Shown piece by piece: positions 1 to 6,674 of a stretch of 6,899 nt of DNA. The translations under genes were made by a program, and so were the position numbers. Every line of letters starts with the position of its first letter. Position 1 is the stretch's first letter. The DNA comes from Chloroflexota bacterium. Its GTDB lineage: Bacteria > Chloroflexota > Dehalococcoidia > UBA2979. The notes under the pieces were generated by a model that was given only the letters and a program-made list of their open reading frames with translations, was not told the origin of the DNA and searched no databases. The stretch covers positions 1 through 6,899 of the forward strand of contig VGPB01000105.1 of NCBI GenBank assembly GCA_016875695.1. The letters are read 5' to 3'.

Positions 1-684
1 GTCGACGGCCGCGAGGCGCCGGGCAGCCGCTGGTACGTCGCGCTCGGCGATTCGCTCGCCGCGAACGCCGGCGTCGCGCGTGCGCGCGACGGCTACGTCT
101 CGCGGCTGCACGGCGCGCTGTCGGAGCGCGACGGCGTCGCGTACGGGCTGCGTGACTTCGCGCTCTCCGGCGAGAGTTCCGGCACCATCCTGCGCGCCCA
201 GCTCAGCCAGGCCGCGACCTTCATGCGCGGCGCTGATGTCGCATACGTGCCGATCGACATCGGCGCGAACGACCTGTTGCCCCACCTGGGCTCCGAGGAG
301 TGGTCGGACGGACTCGCGCTGCCGGCCTGCCAGTCGCGCGTCGAGGCCAGCCTCGCCGCCTACCGTGCTAACCTCGACTGGCTGTTCCGCGAGGTGCGCG
401 CCGCGGCCCCGCGTGCGCGGGTGCTCTTCCTGGAGATCTACAATCCGTTTTCCTTCGGCATCCCTGGCCTGGCGTTCGAGATGGACACCGATCGCGTGAC
501 GCAGCAGCTGAACGTCGTTGCCGCCGAGGTCGCGGTGCGCCATGGCGTGCTCGTCGGCGGCTGCTATACGCCGCTGCGCGGCCGCGCCGCCGGCGCCACG
601 CACATGAGCGACTCGCCGCCGGACATCTATCCGCGCGCCGCGGGTTACGACGCGCTCGCCGCGGCCCTGCTCGAGGCGAAGTAG
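1..684 (+). CDS. SGNH/GDSL-type hydrolase, 5'-truncated by window edge
   Basis: Frame 1 is open from the first base to TAG at 682-684, giving 227 residues; the true start lies upstream, so a signal peptide cannot be judged. The SGNH/GDSL esterase-lipase fold is shown by block I YVALGDSLAA (residues 12-21, nucleophile Ser in GDS), an LSGESSG stretch that fits block II, and block III DIGANDLL with the GxND Asn of the oxyanion hole. The family's block V normally supplies Asp and His near the C-terminus. Here the corresponding stretch reads PPDIYPRAAGYDAL, so the usual His of a D-I-H-P reading is Tyr (codon TAT, 628-630). By family knowledge it would hydrolyse an ester or thioester; the substrate is unknown. 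The loss of His makes activity doubtful unless another His substitutes (for example that of THMSD, just upstream). A possible terminator hairpin follows the stop. Confidence 0.82.
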   Translation, partial: VDGREAPGSRWYVALGDSLAANAGVARARDGYVSRLHGALSERDGVAYGLRDFALSGESSGTILRAQLSQAATFMRGADVAYVPIDIGANDLLPHLGSEEWSDGLALPACQSRVEASLAAYRANLDWLFREVRAAAPRARVLFLEIYNPFSFGIPGLAFEMDTDRVTQQLNVVAAEVAVRHGVLVGGCYTPLRGRAAGATHMSDSPPDIYPRAAGYDALAAALLEAK

Positions 685-694
685 CCACGCGCGC

Positions 695-730
695 GGCCCC
701 GCGATGCCTTCGCAAGCGCGGGCCCACTTT
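695..730 (+). terminator. Possible weak intrinsic terminator after the GDSL gene
   Basis: Arms 695-703 (GGCCCCGCG) and 717-725 (CGCGGGCCC) pair with a single C-C mismatch. A nested TGC/GCA stem (705-707 with 712-714) closes a CTTC tetraloop. The sequence after it, ACTTT, has only a short T run. The position 10 nt after the GDSL stop suits a terminator, but GC-rich DNA forms such stems readily. Confidence 0.3.
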
Positions 731-797
731 CGTAGACGGGGGCGCCACACCTCCGCGCCTAGCGTTGAAGCGAACGCCAACGCCCGCGACGTAACAC

Positions 798-804
798 GGG
801 AGAG
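798..804 (+). promoter_or_regulatory. Ribosome binding site for the channel-type gene
   Basis: GGGAGAG lies 5 nt before GTG at 810 and decides that start. It fits the protein, whose first predicted helix begins about 30 residues in. Confidence 0.5.
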
Positions 805-809
805 CCGCC

Positions 810-1601
810 GTGCCTCTGCTCCAGATAGCCCCCGCCGAGAGCTGGGGCGACGCCGTCCGCGGCTCGATCTCCGAAGCGCTCGCGTTGCTGCTGGAGGGTA
901 TCCCGCGCGTGCTCGCGTTCGCGTTGATCGCCCTCGCCGGCTGGCTGACCTTGAACCTCGTCGCGAAGCTCGTCGACCGCCTGCTCGAGACCGTGCAGTT
1001 CGACGCGTTCGCCGACCGCGCCGGCGTCAGCGGCTTCGTCTATCGCACGGGCATCGACGCCGACGCATCGACGTTTGTCGCCGAGCTAGCGCGGTGGTTC
1101 ATCCGCTTGATCGCGCTCGTCGCAGCCTTCGACGCGCTCGGCATCCCGGCCGTGTCGGAGGTGCTGCGCGAGTTCTTGAGGTGGCTGCCGGAGCTGCTCG
1201 TCGCAATCGTCGTGCTCGTGCTCACCGGGCTCGCAGCGACGGCGGTGGCGGAACTCGTGCGCGGCGCGACCGCGCAGGGCGGCCTCGACAACCCGGAGCT
1301 GCTGGCGCGCGTGGGGAGCACCGCTGTGTGGCTCTTCGGCGTCGTGATCGCGGTCAACTAGGTCGGCATCGCGACTACGCTCGTGAACACGCTGTTCACC
1401 GGCTTCATCGCCATGCTCGCGCTCGCACTCGGCCTCGCCTTCGGGCTCGGCGGACGCGAGACCGCGGGGCGCATCGTGCAGGAGTGGTACGAGCGCGGGC
1501 GCGCCGCGCCGCGCGTGAAGCGGGCCGCCGAGCGCGAGGCGCGCGAGGCGCAGGCAGCGGCCGCCGCGCGCATGACCGACGGCGACTCGGTCCCCCTGTA
1601 G
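810..1601 (+). pseudogene. MscS-related TM-helix membrane protein, split by an in-frame TAG
   Basis: From GTG 810 the frame runs 183 codons to TAG 1359-1361 and then continues, without any frame change, for 79 more codons to TAG 1599-1601. Hydrophobic segments lie near residues 31-51, 94-110, 127-150, 168-183 and, past the stop, about 191-213, followed by a charged Arg/Glu/Ala-rich tail. The stretch after the stop (VGIATTLVNTLF, then LGLAFGLGGRE) is the typical pore-helix region of the conserved TM-helix proteins related to small-conductance mechanosensitive channels. Such proteins usually read Gln at the position of the stop (…N-Q-hydrophobic-G-I-A), so CAG to TAG, a single transition, is the likely cause. 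No large cytoplasmic MscS beta domain follows. It may be a recent pseudogene, a gene with low-level readthrough, or a base-call error. Without readthrough the product lacks the last helix and tail. Confidence 0.72.
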
Positions 1602-1606
1602 CATCG

Positions 1607-1626
1607 GCGCCGGCCCGCGCCGGCGC
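1607..1626 (+). other. GC hairpin between the channel gene and the small membrane protein
   Basis: Perfect 8-bp arms GCGCCGGC (1607-1614) and GCCGGCGC (1619-1626) surround a 4-nt loop, 7 nt before the Shine-Dalgarno of the next gene. There is no T run, so a terminator is unlikely. It may be chance in DNA this GC-rich, or may shape the transcript between the two genes. Confidence 0.3.
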
Positions 1627-1632
1627 GTGCGA

Positions 1633-1638
1633 GGGAGG
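1633..1638 (+). promoter_or_regulatory. Strong ribosome binding site for the 61-residue protein
   Basis: GGGAGG (within GAGGGAGG, 1631-1638) sits 7 nt before GTG 1646. It is one of the best Shine-Dalgarno matches in the window and is the main reason to treat the short frame as a gene. Confidence 0.6.
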
Positions 1639-1645
1639 CTCGAGC

Positions 1646-1831
1646 GTGGGCAAGCGCCTCGCCTGGCACGCTGTCGCCGTCGCAGCGCTCGTCATCAACC
1701 TCTGGCTCGGCGGGGCGTACGTCGAGGCGTGGCTCGGCCACCTCGCGCGCGCCGCGTTCGAGATCGCGCTCATCGCGGCGTACGTGCTGGTGGTGTTGGG
1801 CACGCGTTTCGTCTCGCGCCGCCGCCCGTGA
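1646..1831 (+). CDS. Small hypothetical membrane protein, two helices (61 aa)
   Basis: GTG 1646 to TGA 1829-1831 encodes 61 residues. A basic start (MGKR) precedes a first hydrophobic segment, about residues 5-22 (LAWHAVAVAALVINLWL), then a short loop with Glu27 and His32. A second segment runs about 36-52, and the protein ends in a basic FVSRRRP tail, predicting a helical hairpin with both ends on the cytoplasmic side. I do not recognise a family. The frame is supported by the strong ribosome binding site, by amphipathic and hydrophobic composition that a random frame would rarely give, and by its position 44 nt after the channel-type gene, with which it may be co-transcribed. A role beside the channel-type protein is only inferred from adjacency. 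It could be a general small membrane protein of unknown function. Confidence 0.62.
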   Translation: MGKRLAWHAVAVAALVINLWLGGAYVEAWLGHLARAAFEIALIAAYVLVVLGTRFVSRRRP

Positions 1832-1989
1832 GTCACTTGCCGTAACGGGCAGCCGCGGCTTCGTCGAGCGCTGCGAGGCGGTCGCTGCGTGGTCGTCTCG
1901 ACGGTCGTGCGCTGAGGGCGCGGCGCTTGACCCCTCGATCCGGGGCTACCTAGCATCGAACGCGGCGCCGTTGCGGTGCCAGGTGACGC
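1832..1989 (+). other. Intergenic stretch before the tRNA
   Basis: No coding frame is convincing here. The only signal I can support is the promoter-like pair described separately at 1927-1956. Confidence 0.4.
1927..1956 (+). promoter_or_regulatory. Likely sigma-70-type promoter for tRNA-Val
   Basis: TTGACC (1927-1932) matches the -35 consensus in 5 of 6 bases. TAGCAT (1951-1956) matches the -10 in 4 of 6, with an 18-nt spacer. It lies 34 nt before the mature 5' end of the tRNA, a usual distance. Confidence 0.5.
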
Positions 1990-2066
1990 GGGCGATTAGC
2001 TCAGCTGGTCAGAGCGTCCGGTTTACACCCGGGAGGCCGGAGGTTCGAGCCCTCCATCGCCCACCA
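1990..2066 (+). tRNA. tRNA-Val (anticodon UAC), CCA encoded
   Basis: The full cloverleaf is visible. Acceptor arms GGGCGAT (1990-1996) and ATCGCCC (2056-2062) pair perfectly, followed by discriminator A and encoded CCA (2064-2066). The D stem is GCTC/GAGC (1999-2002, 2012-2015). The anticodon stem TCCGG/CCGGG (2017-2021, 2029-2033) has one G-U pair at its base. Loop TTTACAC (2022-2028) places TAC at positions 34-36, which reads GUA and other GUN valine codons. The variable loop has 5 nt. The T stem is GGAGG/CCTCC around loop TTCGAGC (2044-2050). No intron or mismatch in the acceptor is seen. Confidence 0.97.
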
Positions 2067-2140
2067 GTCTCCTCGCGAATGCGCGCCGCGATCGTGCAGT
2101 GCGCACGACGGAGCCGGAGCTGCCCGCCACGGCGAGTGAC

Positions 2141-2170
2141 TTGCGGCGGCTCTCGGCGGCTGGCTACACT
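2141..2170 (+). promoter_or_regulatory. Possible promoter of the methylmalonyl-CoA operon
   Basis: TTGCGG (2141-2146) and TACACT (2165-2170; 4 of 6 to TATAAT) are 18 nt apart and would start a leader of about 80 nt before GTG 2258. The leader can pair GGCGC (2190-2194) with GCGCC (2236-2240) around an inner CGCGCC/GGCGCG stem (2203-2208, 2218-2223), just upstream of the ribosome binding site. The hexamers are weak, so readthrough from the tRNA promoter is an alternative. Confidence 0.35.
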
Positions 2171-2247
2171 TCGGCGCGACGTAAGCACTGGCGCCCGCCT
2201 CGCGCGCCCCCGCTGCCGGCGCGGCGCGGCCGGGTGCGCCACAGACC

Positions 2248-2253
2248 GGAGGG
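2248..2253 (+). promoter_or_regulatory. Ribosome binding site that sets the mutase start
   Basis: GGAGGG lies 4 nt before GTG 2258. It favours this start over the upstream open frame, whose residues do not resemble the mutase family. Confidence 0.65.
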
Positions 2254-2257
2254 CGAC

Positions 2258-3909
<1,652 letters not shown>

Positions 3910-3910
<1 letters not shown>

Positions 3911-4374
3911 TGCCCGACGTGCTGGACGCCGTGCTCGAGGAGAACGCGGCGGCGTGCGCCGAGCTGATGCATGCGATCGACGCCGTGCCCGAGGCGTGGC
4001 GCACCGAGCGGGGCGTGCTCGGCGACTGGTCGCTCAAGGACCTCGTCGCACACCTCGCCTACTGGCAGGACGGCTGGGCGCACGCGCTGGAGCTGGTCGC
4101 GAGCGGTGAGCGGCCGCAGATTCCCGGCTACGACAACGACGACGACTTCAACGCGCGCAACGTCGCCGCCTCGCAGGGCGAATCGTGGGAGCAGGTGCTC
4201 GCGCGGTTGCGCAGCACGCGCGAGCGGCACGAGGCGGCCGTGCGCGGCCTGCGTGCGCTCGACGCGGACCGCTACGCCGAAGGCCGCACGCCGCACCGCC
4301 TCGCGAGCGCCGGCTCGCACGACCGCGAGCACCTGCCCGCGATCGAGGCCTGGCGCCGCGCGCAGGGCCTGTAG
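3910..4374 (+). CDS. DinB-like / ClbS-type four-helix protein (154 aa)
   Basis: ATG 3910 overlaps the mutase stop in TGATG, so its translation is probably coupled. The 154-residue product is helical throughout. It carries the DinB-superfamily signature GDWSLKDLVAHLAYWQ (38-53), and near the C-terminus HDREHLPAI (137-145). In this superfamily three histidines bind a divalent metal at one end of a four-helix bundle; His48, His137 and His141 are the matching residues here. An acidic loop, YDNDDDF, lies mid-protein. Members include thiol-dependent transferases and isomerases (maleylpyruvate isomerase, mycothiol transferase) and protective proteins such as ClbS, and most are uncharacterised. The position inside a methylmalonyl-CoA operon suggests a role tied to CoA thioesters or cofactor damage, but that is inference. 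The family call is fairly secure; the function is not. Confidence 0.8.
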
Positions 4375-4410
4375 CCGCGAGCAGCGGCGAACACAGGAGC
4401 ACAGCGGGGC

Positions 4411-4416
4411 GGAGGG
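4411..4416 (+). promoter_or_regulatory. Ribosome binding site for the epimerase fusion
   Basis: GGAGGG lies 4 nt before ATG 4421, fixing the start at the first residue of the VOC beta strand. Confidence 0.6.
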
Positions 4417-4420
4417 TCCG

Positions 4421-5239
4421 ATGATCGATCGCGTGCACCACGTGGGCGTCGTGCTCCCGAGCGCCGACGACGCGTTGCGCTTCTACCGCGACACGATGGG
4501 CCTGCGCGTGACCGCCGACGAGGTGATCGAGGAGCAGGGCGTGCGGGGCGTGCTGCTCGAGCTCGGTGAGAACGAGATCGAGCTGCTGGAGCCGGTGCTT
4601 GACGACACCGGCGTCGCGCGTTTCCTCGCGAGTCGTGGCCCGACGCTGCACCACATCTGCTTCAACGCGCCGGACATACGCGGCGAGCTCGCGCGGCTGC
4701 AGGCGCAGGGCGTTGAGCTGATCGACCAGGCGCCGCGCCGCGGCCTCGCCGGCGAAGTTGCCTTCATCCACCCGCGCTCGATGCACGGCGTGCTGATCGA
4801 GCTCGCGCAGCCGCCCGCCGGCGCGCACGTCTCGAACGCGAAGGGCTTCGATCACGTCGTCGCGCGGGTCGCCGACCTCGAGGCTGCCGCGCAGACGTGG
4901 CGCAACGTGCTCGGCCTCGAGCTGCGTGGCACCGTCGAGGCTCGGGGCATGCGCATCGGCGAGCTGCCTTGCGGTCAGTGTATCGTCGAGCTCGTCACTG
5001 CCGACGGCGCCGATTCGCCGCTGGCGCAGGCACTCGCCAGCGAGGGCGAGCGCGCGCTCTCGCTCGTCTCGCTGCCCGTCGCCGACCGCGCCGCGCTCGA
5101 CGCTGAGGTCGCGCGCTACCGCGCGGCCGGCATCACGCTCGCCGACCCCGCGCCCGGCGCGCTGCCCGGTACCATGACCGCGACGATCCCGGCCGAGCAG
5201 GCGTTCGGGCTGGCGATCCAGCTGATCGCGCGCGCATAG
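4421..5239 (+). CDS. mce: Methylmalonyl-CoA epimerase fused to a second VOC domain
   Basis: The 272-residue product is about twice the usual length of methylmalonyl-CoA epimerase, which interconverts the (S) and (R) epimers so the mutase can act. Residues 1-131 form a complete epimerase: VHHVGVV with His7, ELLEPV with Glu54, LHHICF with His78 and GVLIEL with Glu127. These match the metal ligands His12, Gln65, His91 and Glu141 of the P. shermanii enzyme. The family stretches APRRGLAGEVAFIHP and SMHGVLIEL are also present. After a short linker, residues 142-272 repeat the vicinal-oxygen-chelate fold, starting FDHVVARV (His145) with CIVELV (Glu190). In this repeat the second His position is Leu215 (ALSLVSL) and the last Glu is Gln267 (AIQLI), so metal binding is probably lost. 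The second domain may be structural, may replace the dimer partner, or may bind another ligand. The gene starts 46 nt after the DinB-like gene and ends 54 nt before the B12 subunit. Confidence 0.87.
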   Translation: MIDRVHHVGVVLPSADDALRFYRDTMGLRVTADEVIEEQGVRGVLLELGENEIELLEPVLDDTGVARFLASRGPTLHHICFNAPDIRGELARLQAQGVELIDQAPRRGLAGEVAFIHPRSMHGVLIELAQPPAGAHVSNAKGFDHVVARVADLEAAAQTWRNVLGLELRGTVEARGMRIGELPCGQCIVELVTADGADSPLAQALASEGERALSLVSLPVADRAALDAEVARYRAAGITLADPAPGALPGTMTATIPAEQAFGLAIQLIARA

Positions 5240-5241
5240 CC

Positions 5242-5268
5242 GGCGGCGCGGTCCGGAGCCGCGCCGCC
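5242..5268 (+). other. Strong GC hairpin between epimerase and B12 subunit genes
   Basis: Perfect 10-bp arms GGCGGCGCGG (5242-5251) and CCGCGCCGCC (5259-5268) flank the 7-nt loop TCCGGAG. It starts 3 nt after the epimerase stop and ends 15 nt before the next Shine-Dalgarno. No T run follows, so it is not a standard terminator. It could stabilise or process the operon mRNA, or lower downstream expression. Confidence 0.55.
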
Positions 5269-5283
5269 CGAAGACCGGCGACA

Positions 5284-5289
5284 GGGAGG
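5284..5289 (+). promoter_or_regulatory. Ribosome binding site for the B12 subunit
   Basis: GGGAGG lies 4 nt before ATG 5294. It gives the subunit independent initiation after the hairpin. Confidence 0.6.
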
Positions 5290-5293
5290 CGAG

Positions 5294-5704
5294 ATGACCA
5301 CCGAACAGCGCACGATCCGCGTGCTCATCGCGAAGCCGGGCCTCGACGGCCACGATCGCGGCGCGAAAGTTGTGGCACGCGCGCTGCGCGACGCCGGCAT
5401 GGAGGTCATCTATACCGGCATCCGCCAGACCCCCGAGATGATCGCCGAGGCGGCGCTGCAGGAGGACGTGCAGGTCGTCGGGCTCTCGATCCTGTCCGGC
5501 GCGCACCTCGAGCTGTTCCCGCGCGTGATCGCTGAGCTCAAGCAGCGCGGCGTCGACGACGTGCTGCTGTTCTGCGGCGGCATCATCCCGGAGGCCGACG
5601 TGCCTGCGATCCAGGCCATGGGCTTCGCCGGCGTCTTCGGCCCCGGCACCGACACCGGCGTCATCATCGAGTTCGTTCGCGAGCACGCCAAAGAGCGCGC
5701 GTAA
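5294..5704 (+). CDS. mcmA2: Methylmalonyl-CoA mutase, cobalamin-binding (small) subunit
   Basis: The 136-residue product is the B12-binding Rossmann-like domain that joins the catalytic chain at 2258-3910 to make the active mutase. The cobalamin signature is complete: DGHDRG (18-23) with His20 as the lower axial ligand of cobalt (DxHxxG), SIL at 65-67 (SxL, dimethylbenzimidazole pocket) and CGGIIP with the Gly pair 95-96. FGPGTDTG (115-122) is also typical of mutase C-termini. The length fits a stand-alone subunit such as those of archaea and some bacteria, whereas most bacterial mutases carry it fused. The start is set by a good ribosome binding site and the usual short N-terminus before the first strand (IRVLIAKPG). 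The stop is followed after one base by the meaB start. Confidence 0.95.
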   Translation: MTTEQRTIRVLIAKPGLDGHDRGAKVVARALRDAGMEVIYTGIRQTPEMIAEAALQEDVQVVGLSILSGAHLELFPRVIAELKQRGVDDVLLFCGGIIPEADVPAIQAMGFAGVFGPGTDTGVIIEFVREHAKERA

Positions 5705-5705
5705 G

Positions 5706-6674
5706 TTGGACGCGGCCGAGCTTGTCGCGCGCGTCGCCGCAGGCGAGCGGCGAGCGCTCGCCCGCGCGATCACCCACGTCGAGGCGGACTCCGCCACCGG
5801 TCGCGCCGTGCTCGCCGGCCTATACCCGCGCACCGGGCGCGCGCACACGATCGGCGTCACGGGCTCCGCCGGCGTTGGCAAGTCGACGCTGGTCGCGGCG
5901 CTCGCGCGCGAGCAGCGCCGCCGTGGGCGCAGCGTGGGAATCGTGGCCGTTGATCCGTCGTCGCCGTTCTCGCACGGCGCGATCCTTGGCGACCGCATCC
6001 GCATGCAGGACCTCACTGCGGACGCGGGCGTGTTCATGCGCTCGATGGCGTCGCGCGGTAACCTCGGCGGCCTCGCCGAGACCGCCTCGGGCGTGGTCGA
6101 CGTGTTCGACGCTGCCGGCTACGACGCCGTGATCGTAGAGACCGTCGGCGCTGGCCAGGACGAGGTCGAGGTGGCCACCGCGACCGAAAGCACCGTGCTC
6201 GTCTCGACTCCCGCCGGCGGCGACGACGTGCAGTCGATGAAGGCCGGCCTCATGGAGATCGCGCAGGTGATGGTCGTCAACAAGGCCGACCTTGCCGGCG
6301 TCGAGACTACCGTGATGCAGCTGCGTGGCCTGCTCGCGATCGCCCCGCCCCGCGGCTGGCAGCCCCCGATCGTGAAGACCGTCGCGCGCACCAACGAGGG
6401 CATCGGCGAGCTCGTCGACGCACTCGACAAGCATCGCGCGTACTTGCGCGGCTCCACGCACGCGGAGGTCGAGCGCCGCGAGTTGGCGCGCGCGCAGATC
6501 ATCGCGCTCGCACGCGCCGCGCTGTACCGCGAGGCGCTCGCCACCGCCGCGCACGAAGGTGTGCTCGCCGGGCTCGTCGAGGAGGTCGCGACGCGCCGCC
6601 GCGACCCACGCGCCGCCGCGCAGGCGCTGCTCGCCGCCGTCTGGCGCCACAGATCGGGCGCGCACGAGGCGTGA
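5706..6674 (+). CDS. meaB: MeaB (ArgK-type) GTPase, mutase chaperone
   Basis: The 322-residue product is the full-length P-loop GTPase that guards methylmalonyl-CoA mutase. By family knowledge it gates adenosylcobalamin loading and promotes release of inactivated cofactor using GTP. Visible motifs in order are Walker A GSAGVGKS (53-60, Lys59), AVDPSSPFSHGAILGDRIRM (81-100, metal and switch residues), FMRSMASRGNLGG (110-122), Walker B/switch ETVGAGQDE (145-153) and base-recognition NKAD (192-195). The C-terminal third is helical, as in the dimerisation region of MeaB. Older annotations call this family LAO/AO transport ATPase or ArgK. The start is TTG at 5706, one base after the B12-subunit stop. 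It gives the expected N-terminal helix (LVARVAAGERRALARAIT), but has no good Shine-Dalgarno beyond AAAGAG at 5691-5696, so coupling to the upstream gene is likely. Confidence 0.94.
   Translation: MDAAELVARVAAGERRALARAITHVEADSATGRAVLAGLYPRTGRAHTIGVTGSAGVGKSTLVAALAREQRRRGRSVGIVAVDPSSPFSHGAILGDRIRMQDLTADAGVFMRSMASRGNLGGLAETASGVVDVFDAAGYDAVIVETVGAGQDEVEVATATESTVLVSTPAGGDDVQSMKAGLMEIAQVMVVNKADLAGVETTVMQLRGLLAIAPPRGWQPPIVKTVARTNEGIGELVDALDKHRAYLRGSTHAEVERRELARAQIIALARAALYREALATAAHEGVLAGLVEEVATRRRDPRAAAQALLAAVWRHRSGAHEA

Noticed and set aside
1359..1361. TAG recoded as an amino acid in this organism
   Set aside because: TAG ends several other genes here at natural protein ends (682-684, 1599-1601, 4372-4374, 5237-5239), so it functions as a stop.
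704..1645. Upstream part of a long + frame that ends with the 61-residue protein
   Set aside because: It overlaps the channel-type gene out of frame and reads as Arg-rich low-complexity sequence. The GTG at 1646 with its strong ribosome binding site is the credible start.
2092..2108. Hairpin TCGTGC/GCACGA after the tRNA as its terminator
   Set aside because: The stem has only 6 bp and no T run follows; it is likely to occur by chance at this GC content.
2099..2257. N-terminal extension of the mutase to an upstream start
   Set aside because: The extra residues do not match the family, would span the promoter-like region, and lack a ribosome binding site; GTG 2258 has GGAGGG at good spacing.
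2067..2257. Cobalamin riboswitch in front of a B12-dependent enzyme gene
   Set aside because: A leader with a B12 box was looked for; the closest match (AAGCACTG near 2183-2190) differs from the consensus AGCCACTG and the surrounding conserved core is absent.
4148..6037. 629-codon open frame on the minus strand across the epimerase and B12-subunit genes
   Set aside because: Same reasoning: it is antisense to conserved genes with complete active-site motifs, and its own product resembles no protein family.
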